DNA of 64,000 nt from GCA-003244245 sp050699515. Its GTDB lineage: Bacteria; Actinomycetota; Actinomycetes; Mycobacteriales; Pseudonocardiaceae. The position numbers were made by a program, and so were the translations under genes. The notes below the pieces were generated by a model. It saw nothing but the letters and a program-made list of their open reading frames with translations, was not told the origin of the DNA and did not search any database. Each line of letters begins with the position of its first letter. The stretch's first letter is position 1. Positions 1 to 8,131 of the stretch are shown piece after piece. The DNA is taken from the NCBI GenBank assembly GCA_050699515.1, contig JBOHFF010000134.1, forward strand, positions 20,310 to 84,309. The letters run 5' to 3'.

Positions 1-216
1 GTACTCAAGAATCTCCTCGACACTCAACCGGGTGGACATAGCCGCCTTACGTTCCCGGACGCGGTCAAGAAGTTGCTCGACCGACGGCCGGCGGGCCAGC
101 TCGATCAGCTCGCCGCGCAGGTGCTCCTGGAGGGACCGGCCCGCACGCGCCGCCCTGCTGGCGAGTTCATCGCGGACCTCGTCGGGCACGTTGCGGATGG
201 TGATCGAGGTAGCCAT
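1..216 (-). CDS. FitA/VapB-like ribbon-helix-helix antitoxin (partial, runs off window)
   Basis: Seventy-two codons are open from an ATG at 214-216 to base 1 with no stop, so the 3' end lies outside the window. The product starts MATSITIRNVPDEVRDEL and continues with an Arg/Leu/Glu-rich helix. A short beta strand (TSITIRNVP) followed by two helices is the look of a FitA/VapB antitoxin, where the strand binds DNA and the tail binds a PIN-domain toxin. The toxin gene would be expected just beyond base 1 but cannot be seen. A perfect palindrome two bases upstream of the start codon fits autoregulation. The family call is by pattern only. Confidence 0.72.
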   Translation of the reverse strand, partial: MATSITIRNVPDEVRDELASRAARAGRSLQEHLRGELIELARRPSVEQLLDRVRERKAAMSTRLSVEEILEY

Positions 217-218
217 AC

Positions 219-231
219 CTGCATTATGCAG
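219..231. promoter_or_regulatory. Palindromic operator candidate of the antitoxin gene
   Basis: CTGCAT-T-ATGCAG is a perfect 6-1-6 inverted repeat directly upstream of the antitoxin start at 216. Antitoxins of this fold normally repress their own promoter by binding such palindromes. The operator role is inferred from position and symmetry. Confidence 0.45.
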
Positions 232-262
232 CGATTAGCAGCATTCTCGCAATCAGCAATGT

Positions 263-1375
263 TCATTGTGGCAGGGATGCGGCGAGTTGGCCGCAGGCGG
301 CGGCGATCTCGCGGCCTCGGGTGTCGCGGATGGTGCAGGCCACCCCGGCCGCGCGGACCCGAGCGAGGAACTCCCGCTGCGCGGGCAGCGGGCTGGCGTC
401 CCATTCGCTACCGGGGGTGGGATTGAGCGGGATGAGGTTGACGTGCGCCATCGACCCGAGCCGCTCGGCCAGCAGCCGACCGAGTAGATCAGCGCGCCAC
501 GGCTGGTCGTTGACGTCGCGGATCAGCGCGTACTCGATGGACACCCGGCGCCCGATGGCGTCCGCGTAACGCCACGCGGCGTCGAGAACCTCGGCCACCT
601 TCCACCGGCGGTTCACCGGGACCAGGGTGTCCCGTAACTCGTCGTCCGGAGTGTGCAGTGAGACCGCGAGGGTGACCTGCAGGCCCTCCCCAGCCAGCCG
701 CCGGATCGCCGGCACCAAGCCCACGGTGGACACCGTCACCGACCGCTGGGACAGGCCAAACCCGTCCGGGACGGGATCGGTGATCCGACGCAGCGCCGCC
801 AGCACCTGCTGATAGTTCGCCAATGGCTCACCCATGCCCATGAACACGACGTTGGACAGCCGCCCCGGCCCGCCGCTCAGCTCTTCCCCGCGCATGGCGG
901 CCGCGGCCGCGCGTACCTGATCGACGATCTCGGCGGTGGACAGGTTGCGAGTCAGCCCACCCTGGCCGGTAGCGCAGAACGGGCACGCCATCCCGCAGCC
1001 GGCCTGGCTGGAGACGCACACGGTGGCGCGGTCCGGGTAGCGCATCAACACACTCTCGGTGAGTGACCCGTCGCCAGCACGCCACAGCGTCTTGCGGGTC
1101 GCGCCGCCATCGCAGCTCAGATGCCGCACCGGGGTGGCCAGCTCCGGCAGCAGCGCCGCCACCAGCCGTTCCCGGACGGTCGCGGGGAGGTCGGTCATCG
1201 TGGCCGGATCGGTACTCAGCCGGGCAAAATAATGCCGGGCCAGTTGGTCAGCACGAAAGGCCGGCTCGCCCAGCTCGATCACCGCGGCGCGACGCTGGTC
1301 ACGGTCGAGGTCGGCGAGGTGCCGCGGCGGCTTTCCCCGGCGCGGGGTCTCGAACACCAAGGGCAGCGCAGTCAT
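263..1375 (-). CDS. rlmN: 23S rRNA (adenine-2503-C2)-methyltransferase RlmN
   Basis: Radical-SAM enzyme that methylates C2 of A2503 in 23S rRNA and, in characterised homologues, A37 of some tRNAs. The cluster motif C-x3-C-x2-C is present (CGMACPFCATGQGG), followed by glycine-rich and FMGMGEPLANY segments typical of the family. The start at 1375 (MTALPLVFETPRRG) gives 370 residues, a normal length; an upstream in-frame ATG would add 19 residues of low-complexity sequence. It is the last gene of the rpsB-tsf-pyrH-frr-cdsA run, separated from the methyltransferase gene by 77 bp, which matches actinobacterial gene order. Confidence 0.95.
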   Translation of the reverse strand: MTALPLVFETPRRGKPPRHLADLDRDQRRAAVIELGEPAFRADQLARHYFARLSTDPATMTDLPATVRERLVAALLPELATPVRHLSCDGGATRKTLWRAGDGSLTESVLMRYPDRATVCVSSQAGCGMACPFCATGQGGLTRNLSTAEIVDQVRAAAAAMRGEELSGGPGRLSNVVFMGMGEPLANYQQVLAALRRITDPVPDGFGLSQRSVTVSTVGLVPAIRRLAGEGLQVTLAVSLHTPDDELRDTLVPVNRRWKVAEVLDAAWRYADAIGRRVSIEYALIRDVNDQPWRADLLGRLLAERLGSMAHVNLIPLNPTPGSEWDASPLPAQREFLARVRAAGVACTIRDTRGREIAAACGQLAASLPQ

Positions 1376-1452
1376 GTCAAATTCTACTGTCCCAGGCCCT
1401 TTGCGGAGGTGCTCCGTGGGGGTCTTCCGCAAGTGAGGAAACCCCTGCTTCG

Positions 1453-2190
1453 CTAGCCGCCACGTCCTGCGGCCAACACCGCAGGGCGGATGTGCAGGCG
1501 GTAGCGGACCGGGATGGTCAGACCCGGGGTCTGGGCGATCGCTCGTGCGGCCACCTCGGGCGTGAACTCGATACGCAGCGCGTCCTCCAGGTCGCCACGG
1601 TCACCGAAACGCCACAGGGTCTCCACCCGACGGCAGTCGAAGCCCTGAGCGGCGAAGAACTCCTCGACTGCGGCCGGACGGTAGCGCGGTGCCGCCGCGC
1701 ACAGCCACTCGCCGTAGGGGGCGTGGGTGCCGTCCAGGTCGATGACGACCAGGGTGCCACCGGGACGCAACACCCGTGATGCCTCGGCGAGACCGCGCTC
1801 GCAGCCGGGACCGAAGAAGTAGGCGATGCGGGCGTGCACCAGATCGGTGCTGGAGTCAGGGAGCGGCACCCGCTGGGCACAACCGGCAAGCACCCGGACG
1901 TGGGGTAGCTCGCGAATCCGGCGGCGGGCCCGGGCCACCAGCGGAGGGTGTGGCTCCACCCCCACGACGCTGCGCGCCAGCGCGGCGAATCGAGGCAGGT
2001 GAAACCCGTCTCCACAGCCGATGTCGACGACGTCGGCACCGCTGTAGTCGACCCGCTCGGCCAAGGCGGCCCACAGCGCCCCGTCGGCGTCGACGGCCTG
2101 ATTCTCCCGTTCGTAGACCTCGGGCCAGTTCCAGATGTTGGGGCTGGCCAGCACCCCCAGCTCGGCCACCCGCCAATGGTGCCCGTGCAC
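1453..2190 (-). CDS. Class I SAM-dependent methyltransferase
   Basis: A 245-residue Rossmann-fold methyltransferase. The SAM-binding motif I is VVDIGCGDGFHLP (about residues 54-66), motif II VVGVEPHPP follows, and a later acidic strand (TLVVIDLDG) matches motif IV. The GTG start follows the cdsA stop directly (TAG then GTG), so the two are certainly co-transcribed and probably translationally coupled. The N-terminus (HWRVAELGVLASPNIWNWPEVYERENQ) has no export signal. The substrate cannot be told from the sequence; small molecules or lipids are as likely as macromolecules. Confidence 0.82.
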   Translation of the reverse strand: MHGHHWRVAELGVLASPNIWNWPEVYERENQAVDADGALWAALAERVDYSGADVVDIGCGDGFHLPRFAALARSVVGVEPHPPLVARARRRIRELPHVRVLAGCAQRVPLPDSSTDLVHARIAYFFGPGCERGLAEASRVLRPGGTLVVIDLDGTHAPYGEWLCAAAPRYRPAAVEEFFAAQGFDCRRVETLWRFGDRGDLEDALRIEFTPEVAARAIAQTPGLTIPVRYRLHIRPAVLAAGRGG

Positions 2191-3084
2191 CTAGAGCTCG
2201 CTCACCGGGAGCAACAGGCTCAGCAGCAGCCAGGCCACCACCGCCGAGGGCAGCAGTGAGTCCATCCGGTCCATCACCCCACCGTGACCAGGCAGCACGG
2301 TACCCATGTCCTTCACCCCGAGATCACGTTTGATCAGTGATTCGATCAGGTCCCCGCCGGTCGCGGACAGCCCGATCGCCGCACCGAACAGCATCCCTTG
2401 CCACAGCTGCCCACCCAGCAGCGAGGTCACCGCCAGCGCACCGGTCGCGGTCCCGGCGACCATCGAGCCGGCGAAGCCTTCCCAGGACTTCTTCGGACTG
2501 ATCGAGGGCGCCATCAGGTGCCGCCCACCCAGCACGCCCGTGACGTAGCCCCCTACGTCCGAGGCCACCACGGCGAGCATCAGGCACGACACCCGCGCCG
2601 CGCCGTCAGCGGGAACCACCAGCATTGTCCCGAAAGCGGCGAACCCGGCCACGTAGGCCACGCTGAACACCGACGCGCTGGCATCCCGGACGTACCCGAC
2701 CGCACCTCGGGGGAACCGCCACACCAGGCAGGACAGCGAAGTTATCACGAACCCGACGAGTATCCCGTCCCGGCCGAACGGCCACGCCAGCCACACCATC
2801 GCTTGCCCGCCGAGCAGCACCGGCGGCAGCGAGATCCCGATACCGGTCCGGCGCGCGGCCTCGGCCAGTTCCCAGCTGGCCACCGCCACCGCCGCGGCCA
2901 CGATCCCGATGAAGACCTGACGCACGGTGAACAGCGCGAGCAGGATCGCGGCACCCAGCACCAGCCCGACCCCGATCGCCGCCCACAGGTTCCGCCCCGC
3001 CCGCGGGGTGGGAAGCTGCGGGGTAGGAAGCCGCAGCGGAGGCACCGCGGGAACCGGTTGCTCGGGCACTCCGCCGGCAGACAC
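2191..3084 (-). CDS. cdsA: Phosphatidate cytidylyltransferase CdsA
   Basis: Membrane enzyme that makes CDP-diacylglycerol from phosphatidic acid and CTP, the branch point to phosphatidylinositol, cardiolipin and phosphatidylethanolamine. After a Pro-rich cytoplasmic N-terminus (about 30 residues) there are about eight hydrophobic segments. The C-terminal family signature is clear: KRDLGVKDMGTVLPGHGG then VMDRMDS, including the DR-x-D metal-binding residues. Length 297 is typical. Its GTG start abuts the frr stop (TGA-GTG), so it is translated from the same message as the translation-factor genes upstream. Confidence 0.92.
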   Translation of the reverse strand: MSAGGVPEQPVPAVPPLRLPTPQLPTPRAGRNLWAAIGVGLVLGAAILLALFTVRQVFIGIVAAAVAVASWELAEAARRTGIGISLPPVLLGGQAMVWLAWPFGRDGILVGFVITSLSCLVWRFPRGAVGYVRDASASVFSVAYVAGFAAFGTMLVVPADGAARVSCLMLAVVASDVGGYVTGVLGGRHLMAPSISPKKSWEGFAGSMVAGTATGALAVTSLLGGQLWQGMLFGAAIGLSATGGDLIESLIKRDLGVKDMGTVLPGHGGVMDRMDSLLPSAVVAWLLLSLLLPVSEL

Positions 3085-3642
3085 TCAGACCTCGAGCAGT
3101 TCGGATTCCTTGTGTTTGACGAGTTCGTCGACCTGAACCACGTACCGATGCGTGGTGACTTCGAGTTCCTTCTCCGCCCTGGTCACGTCGTCCTCACCGG
3201 CCTCGCCGTCGCGACCGATCCGGCTGAGCTGCTCCTTGGCCTTGCGACGGATATTGCGGATCGCGACCTTGGCGTCCTCACCTTTGGTATGTGCGACCTT
3301 GACCAGATCCCGGCGGCGTTCCTCGGACAGGTGCGGGATGATCACTCGGATGATCAGGCCGTCGTTGGTGGGATTCACGCCGAGGTCAGAGTCGCGAATC
3401 GCCTTCTCCATCAGTCTCAGCTGGCTGGGATCATAGGGCTTGATCACCGCCATCCGGGCCTCGGGGACCGTGACACTGGCCAACTGGATCAGTGGGGTGG
3501 CGGCTCCGTAGTAGTCCACGACGATCTTGGAGAACATCGCCGGGCTGGCCCGGCCGGTACGTACCGTGGCGAGATCCTCCTTGGCCACCGACACGGCCTT
3601 TTCCATCTTCTCCTCGGCATCGAAGAGGGTGTCGTCGATCAC
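3085..3642 (-). CDS. frr: Ribosome recycling factor
   Basis: Splits post-termination ribosomes together with EF-G. The 185-residue product has the full RRF fold: long helical domain I (MIDDTLFDAEEKMEKAVSV) and domain II (TGRASPAMFSKIVVDYYGA), ending in the charged helix MRR...KELEV. The motif R-T-G-R-A-S-P close to the first turn is diagnostic. It lies 15 bp after pyrH and abuts cdsA. Confidence 0.97.
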   Translation of the reverse strand: MIDDTLFDAEEKMEKAVSVAKEDLATVRTGRASPAMFSKIVVDYYGAATPLIQLASVTVPEARMAVIKPYDPSQLRLMEKAIRDSDLGVNPTNDGLIIRVIIPHLSEERRRDLVKVAHTKGEDAKVAIRNIRRKAKEQLSRIGRDGEAGEDDVTRAEKELEVTTHRYVVQVDELVKHKESELLEV

Positions 3643-3657
3643 GGCTGCTCCTTGTTA

Positions 3658-4425
3658 CTAGCCTGATGCGCCTGTGCTCTGAGTTCCCTGGGCCGCCGTA
3701 CTGACCAGAGTCCCGATCGGCTCACCACGTACCGCACGAGCGATATTGCCCTCGGTGAGCAGATTGAACACGATGATCGGCAGCTTGTTGTCCATGCACA
3801 GGCTGAACGCGGTCGCATCGGCCACTTTCAGTCCGCGCTCGAGTACCTCGCGATGGGTGATGTGCGTGAACATCGTGGCCGACGGATCGGTCCTGGGGTC
3901 GGCGGTGTACACCCCGTCCACCGCCTTACCCATCAGCAGAACCTCACAACCGATCTCCAACGCCCGCTGGGCACCGGTGGTATCGGTGGAGAAATAAGGC
4001 ATCCCCACGCCGGCCCCGAAGATCACCACCCGGCCCTTCTCGAGGTGCCGGATGGCCCGGCGGGGGATGTAGGGCTCAGCGACCTGACCCATCGTGATGG
4101 CCGTCTGCACCCGAGTGTCGATCTTATGCTCACGTTCCAGGAAATCCTGCAGAGCCAGGCAGTTCATCACGGTGCCGAGCATTCCCATGTAGTCGGCGCG
4201 GGAGCGCTCCATGCCGCCCAGCTGCAATTCCTCACCACGGAAGAAGTTCCCTCCGCCGATCACCACAGCCATCTGCATCCCGCTGGCCACCACGTCGGCA
4301 ATCTGCCACGCGACGGCCTTCACCACTTCGGGGTCCACCCCGACTCCCCCGCCGCCGAACATCTCCCCGCCGAGCTTGAGGAGCACTCGGCGGTACCCGG
4401 GACCTATCAGCCGGCCGGCGTTCAT
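3658..4425 (-). CDS. pyrH: UMP kinase PyrH
   Basis: Phosphorylates UMP to UDP with ATP; hexameric bacterial enzyme of the amino-acid-kinase fold. Visible motifs are KLGGEMFGG (phosphate loop), VVIGGGNFFRG, and DNKLPIIVFNLL near the C-terminus. Length 255 fits actinobacterial PyrH, with a short Gln/Thr-rich tail. It lies 7 bp after tsf and 15 bp before frr in the usual tsf-pyrH-frr order. Confidence 0.97.
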   Translation of the reverse strand: MNAGRLIGPGYRRVLLKLGGEMFGGGGVGVDPEVVKAVAWQIADVVASGMQMAVVIGGGNFFRGEELQLGGMERSRADYMGMLGTVMNCLALQDFLEREHKIDTRVQTAITMGQVAEPYIPRRAIRHLEKGRVVIFGAGVGMPYFSTDTTGAQRALEIGCEVLLMGKAVDGVYTADPRTDPSATMFTHITHREVLERGLKVADATAFSLCMDNKLPIIVFNLLTEGNIARAVRGEPIGTLVSTAAQGTQSTGASG

Positions 4426-4432
4426 AGGCGGA

Positions 4433-5248
4433 TCAAGCCTGGCCGACCTCGAAGCGAGCGAACCGTCGCACAGTCACACCGGCCTCGTCGAGGACAGCCT
4501 TGACGGTCTTCTTGGAGTCCTGCACGGAGGACTGCTCCACCAGCACAGTGTCCTTGAAGAAGCCGCCCAAGCGACCCTCGACGATCTTCGGTAGGGCCTG
4601 CTCCGGTTTGCCCTGCTCGCGGGCGGTCTCCTCGGCGATACGCCGTTCATTGGCCAGTACCTCGGCCGGAACCTCATCCCGGGTGACGTACCGCGGCTTC
4701 ATCGCCGCGATCTGCATCGCCACGGCACGCGCCGTCTCAGCAGCGCCACCGTCGTACTCGACCATCACCCCGACCGCGGGCGGCAGGTCAGAAGCACGGC
4801 GATGCAGGTAAATGGCCACCTCGCCGTCGAAGGACACCGCCCGACGCAACTGCAGCTTCTCACCGATCTTGGCTGAGATGTCCTGCACCGCGTCCTCGAC
4901 GGTCCCGCCCCCCAGCGGTGCCCCGGCGAGCGCGTCGACATCGGCGGGCCGGATCCGGACCGCCTCGGCGACGATACGACCGGCGAGCTCCTGGAAGTCG
5001 GTGCCCTTCGCGACGAAATCGGTCTCACAGTTGAGCTCGATCATCACGCCGCTCTCGGCGGCCACCAACCCGTTGGCGGTAGTGCGCTCGGCTCGTTTGC
5101 CGACGTCCTCCGCGCCCTTGATCCGCAGCAGCTCAACCGCCCGGTCGAAGTCACCGTCGGATTCTTCCAGGGCCTTCTTGCAATCCATCATGCCGGAACC
5201 GGTCAGGTCCCGGATTCGCTTGACATCGGCGGCGGAGTAATTCGCCAT
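4433..5248 (-). CDS. tsf: Translation elongation factor Ts
   Basis: Nucleotide exchange factor for EF-Tu. The N-terminal UBA-like domain carries the family signature (RDLTGSGMMDCKKALEE), and the EF-Tu contact motif ETDFVAKGTDF is intact. Length 271 agrees with other actinobacterial EF-Ts. It is separated from rpsB by 59 bp and from pyrH by 7 bp, so rpsB-tsf-pyrH-frr is probably one transcript. Confidence 0.97.
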   Translation of the reverse strand: MANYSAADVKRIRDLTGSGMMDCKKALEESDGDFDRAVELLRIKGAEDVGKRAERTTANGLVAAESGVMIELNCETDFVAKGTDFQELAGRIVAEAVRIRPADVDALAGAPLGGGTVEDAVQDISAKIGEKLQLRRAVSFDGEVAIYLHRRASDLPPAVGVMVEYDGGAAETARAVAMQIAAMKPRYVTRDEVPAEVLANERRIAEETAREQGKPEQALPKIVEGRLGGFFKDTVLVEQSSVQDSKKTVKAVLDEAGVTVRRFARFEVGQA

Positions 5249-5307
5249 CGTGGCTCTACCGTCCTGGAGTTCGTTGTCGGATCGAGACAGGTTGTGCCGC
5301 GCAGCGC

Positions 5308-6213
5308 CTAGGTTTGCGGCACGCCATTGCTGGCCACCATCGGTTCAGCCGGCGACGCTTCAGAGCGCTCGGCAGCGCCGCCGGAACCAGCGTCGGCGGC
5401 GGCAACACGCCCGGGGGCAGGCTCACCGGAAGAGACCATCAGCTCCTGCTCCCATTCGGCCAGCGGCTCATCGACGCCGACACCGGCCCCCGGTTTGTCC
5501 GTTCCGTCGGCTCCGGTGGAGCGTCCGGCACGCGACATCAGGCCGTCGGCGGTGGCATCAGCCACCACCCGGGTGAGCAGCGCCGCGGAGCGGATCGCGT
5601 CGTCGTTGCCCGGGATGGGGTAGTCGACCTCGTCGGGGTCGCAGTTGGTATCCAGGATGGCCACCACCGGGATGCCCAGCTTGCGAGCCTCGCCGACGGC
5701 GATCTGCTCCTTCTTGGTGTCCACGATCCATACCGCGCTGGGGACGCGCTGCATATCGCGGATACCGCCCAGGGTCTTCTCCAGCTTGTCCTTCTCCCGG
5801 GTGCGCATCAGGATCTCTTTCTTGGTCAGCCCGGTGAATCCGCCGGTCTGCTCCATGGACTCGAGTTCCTTGAGGCGCTGCAGGCGCTTGTGCACGGTGG
5901 AGAAGTTAGTGAGCATGCCGCCCAGCCAGCGATGGTTCACGAAGGGCATGCCCACCCGCTGTGCATGGTGGGAGATTGCTTCCTGGGCCTGCTTCTTGGT
6001 GCCGATGAACAGGATAGAACCGCCGTGGGCCACGGTCTGCTTGATGAACTCATAGGCCCGATCGATGTAGGTCAGCGTCTGCTGCAGGTCGATGATGTAG
6101 ATGCCGTTGCGCTCAGTGAAGATGTAGCGTTTCATCTTCGGATTCCAACGCCGGGTCTGGTGCCCGAAATGCACGCCGGAGTCGAGCAGTTGCTTCATGG
6201 TGACGACGGCCAT
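5308..6213 (-). CDS. rpsB: Small ribosomal subunit protein S2
   Basis: Binds the 30S subunit late in assembly and supports S1 docking. The core is unmistakable: MKQLLDSGVHFGHQTRRWNP, then FIGTKKQAQ, VNHRWLGGMLTNF and the C-terminal GNDDAIRSA. The start at 6213 (MAVVTMKQ) is chosen because homology begins there. The open frame extends 160 codons further upstream, but that stretch is Arg/Pro/Gly-rich and contains a palindromic repeat, so it is not coding. The last 60 or so residues form an acidic Ala/Gly/Glu tail beyond the conserved core, making 301 residues instead of about 240-260. Confidence 0.97.
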   Translation of the reverse strand: MAVVTMKQLLDSGVHFGHQTRRWNPKMKRYIFTERNGIYIIDLQQTLTYIDRAYEFIKQTVAHGGSILFIGTKKQAQEAISHHAQRVGMPFVNHRWLGGMLTNFSTVHKRLQRLKELESMEQTGGFTGLTKKEILMRTREKDKLEKTLGGIRDMQRVPSAVWIVDTKKEQIAVGEARKLGIPVVAILDTNCDPDEVDYPIPGNDDAIRSAALLTRVVADATADGLMSRAGRSTGADGTDKPGAGVGVDEPLAEWEQELMVSSGEPAPGRVAAADAGSGGAAERSEASPAEPMVASNGVPQT

Positions 6214-6478
6214 GGCCGGTGCACACCTCGATGTGTCAGGCGCGTCGGGTTGCGCCGGCGCGCTCATGCGGTTGTCGCGACGGGCCGGGTTGGACCGCCG
6301 CCCTGGCGCCAGGCCGACGGCCGGACCCCGTGCAATCCGTAGACCGCAACAAGGACCGCCGACCGCCGAGACCCCGTAGGGCACAGCGCTGGCACGCGAA
6401 GTCGACCCGCAAGCGAGCCGCCCCTGCAGTGTACGGCGTGCTGATCGCCGACCCCCGCGACCCCCACCATCGGCGCGT

Positions 6479-6532
6479 TCTGGATGCAGACTGCTGTTCT
6501 CGGGACAGGAATTACCGCGTTCTGCATCCAGA
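6479..6532. repeat. 54-bp palindromic dispersed element, copy 1
   Basis: The ends are inverted repeats: TCTGGATGCAGA at 6479-6490 and TCTGCATCCAGA at 6521-6532, a perfect 12-bp pair around a 30-bp centre. A second element of exactly the same length with nearly the same ends is at 42130-42183. In one relative orientation the last 22 bases (ATTACCGCG then TCTGxATCCAGA) differ at only two positions. It may be a REP/MITE-like palindromic unit or a paired regulator site. Confidence 0.7.
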
Positions 6533-6549
6533 AGGCGCGGTGGGCGGCG

Positions 6550-6576
6550 CTGTCCACAGGGACCCCGTTGTCCACA
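6550..6576 (+). promoter_or_regulatory. Pair of DnaA-box-like sequences
   Basis: CTGTCCACA at 6550-6558 and TTGTCCACA at 6568-6576 lie 18 bp apart. TTGTCCACA is the DnaA box form favoured in high-GC actinobacteria. A similar pair, 19 bp apart and on the other strand, lies at 12390-12417. DnaA binding is inferred from sequence alone. Confidence 0.4.
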
Positions 6577-6628
6577 GGGGTTGACAACGGGGGTCGCTGT
6601 GGGGGGTGGATACAGGCAGGGTGGCGGG

Positions 6629-7246
6629 GTGTCTCGGATGCTGATCTGCGGTGTGCTCGTGGCGGTGCTGGCCGGTGGGCCTGTGGTAGTCACCAGCTCG
6701 GGCGCTCGACCCGTCCATGCGATCCCTACCGGTCTGGTGGTCCTGGCCGGACCGGGCGACGAGCTCGGCCAGCCGCCCCGGCGACAGTTCGGCTGGCCAC
6801 TTTCCGGGTCCCCGACCGTGGTTCGGGCCTTCCGTCCTCCGGAGTTCCAGTTCGGCCCGGGTCATCGCGGTGTCGACCTGGCTGCGGAGACCGGTGCACC
6901 GGTGCTCGCGGCCGGCGCCGGCACGGTGGTGTTCGCCGGGATGGTGGCCGGGCGCGGTGTGGTATCCCTGGGCCATCCCGGCGGGCTGCGTACGACGTAT
7001 GAACCGGTGTCCCCGACGGTGGCCGCCGGCGATCAGGTATCCAGGGGTGAGCAGATCGGTACCACTGCACCCGGCCACGCGGGCTGTCCCCTCACGGTGT
7101 GCCTGCACTGGGGTGCCTTCCGTGGGCCAGCACGAGGGGAGGCGAGCCCAACTGATCAGGGCAGGGAGTACCTGGACCCGCTGCGGTTGATCGTCGCCGC
7201 TCGGGTGCGCCTGCTGCCGATCGAGGACCTGCCGGATCACCCGTGA
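6629..7246 (+). CDS. Secreted M23 (LytM-like) metallopeptidase
   Basis: A cell-wall-directed zinc peptidase of about 205 residues. The N-terminus is a signal peptide (MLICGVLVAVLAGGPVVV). The catalytic M23 features are HRGVDLAAETGAPVLAAGAG (the H-x3-D pair) and the later LHWGAF, where the second histidine motif H-x-H is reduced to L-H-W. The GTG at 6629 precedes an in-frame ATG at 6638 and either could start it. Peptidases of this family sit between rpsB and whiG in many Pseudonocardiales. It converges with whiG, whose stop is 9 bp away. Confidence 0.85.
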   Translation: MSRMLICGVLVAVLAGGPVVVTSSGARPVHAIPTGLVVLAGPGDELGQPPRRQFGWPLSGSPTVVRAFRPPEFQFGPGHRGVDLAAETGAPVLAAGAGTVVFAGMVAGRGVVSLGHPGGLRTTYEPVSPTVAAGDQVSRGEQIGTTAPGHAGCPLTVCLHWGAFRGPARGEASPTDQGREYLDPLRLIVAARVRLLPIEDLPDHP

Positions 7247-7255
7247 AGCGCGTCC

Positions 7256-8131
7256 TCAACCGGCGGAGGCTTCCAGCATCTTGCTGCGGAGCCGGAGCAC
7301 CGCCCTGGTGTGCAGCTGGCATACCCGGGACTCGGTGACACCGAGTACCCGGCCGATCTCGGCCAGCGTGAGGTTCTCGAAGTAATAGAGCGACACCACC
7401 ACCCGATCCCGATCGGTGAGCTGCGAGACCGCTTGGGCAAGCAGCCGCCTGCTCTCCACCGAATCGAGCAGAGCCTGCGGTTCCTCCGCGGTCTCATCGG
7501 GTAGCGTCTCGGCGATCGACGTGCCACCTCGGCCGACCGCGATGAGCTCATCCAGGGCGATCACGCTGGTCAGCTGCAGCTGTGCATAGAGGTCCCGCAA
7601 CTCGGGGACCGTGATTCCGAGTTCTGCCGCCACCTCGGCATCGGTGGCCGAACGCTGCAGCCGGGTCTCCAGACGTTCCAGCGCACGCTCCACCTCGCGG
7701 GCCCGGCTGCGCACCGTGCGAGGCACCCAGTCCTGGGCGCGCAACTCGTCCAGGATCGCGCCCCGGATCCGCTGCATCGCATAGGTCTCGAACTTCAGAC
7801 CCCGCTCGGGCTCGAACCGGTCGATCGCCTCCCACAAGCCGAACACACCCGATTGCACCAGGTCGGCGATGTCCACATGAGCGGGCAACCCGGTGCCGAC
7901 TCGACCCGCCACGTACTTGACCAACGGCGCGTAGTGCAGCACCAAACGATCGCGCAGGGTTGCGTCGCGATCCCGCCCGTAGGCCTGCCATAACGCGACG
8001 ATGCCCGTTTCCACGTCCGATGTCCCGGCGTCGGCGCTCCAGCGGCCCGCGGCGACATCGGCGGGGTGGACAGCGGTCAGGACGCGGTCACAACCCCCGG
8101 AATGCTCAGGAACGGGGGTGGCTCCGGTCAT
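7256..8131 (-). CDS. whiG: RNA polymerase sigma factor of the FliA/WhiG family
   Basis: Alternative sigma-70-type factor; in Streptomyces WhiG commits aerial hyphae to sporulation. The 291-residue product has region 2 (LVKYVAGRVGTGLPAHVDIADLVQSG is split over regions 2.1-2.2; FEPERGLKFETYAMQRIRG is 2.3-2.4), region 3 (RSATDAEVAAELGIT) and region 4 (LTLAEIGRVLGVTESRVCQ). The first 40 residues are poorly conserved. Its start overlaps the 3' end of xerC by 26 bp, so it is translated from the dprA-xerC message as well as any promoter of its own. Confidence 0.9.
   Translation of the reverse strand: MTGATPVPEHSGGCDRVLTAVHPADVAAGRWSADAGTSDVETGIVALWQAYGRDRDATLRDRLVLHYAPLVKYVAGRVGTGLPAHVDIADLVQSGVFGLWEAIDRFEPERGLKFETYAMQRIRGAILDELRAQDWVPRTVRSRAREVERALERLETRLQRSATDAEVAAELGITVPELRDLYAQLQLTSVIALDELIAVGRGGTSIAETLPDETAEEPQALLDSVESRRLLAQAVSQLTDRDRVVVSLYYFENLTLAEIGRVLGVTESRVCQLHTRAVLRLRSKMLEASAG

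Larger units (their letters stand above)
6214..6628. other. 415-bp intergenic region between rpsB and a divergent M23 peptidase
   Basis: Divergent promoters for rpsB (minus) and the peptidase (plus) must lie here. The region holds a 54-bp palindromic element at 6479-6532 and two DnaA-box-like sequences at 6550-6576, listed separately. I see no convincing protein-coding gene; open frames on both strands are Arg/Pro/Gly-rich. Confidence 0.6.

Noticed and set aside
1063..1779. Long plus-strand frame opposite rlmN and the methyltransferase
   Set aside because: Typical high-GC antisense frame; the minus-strand genes are fully conserved.
6214..6693. Open frame extending rpsB by 160 codons at its N-terminus
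   Set aside because: The extra part is low-complexity Arg/Pro/Gly, includes the 54-bp palindrome, and S2 conservation starts at MAVVTMKQ.
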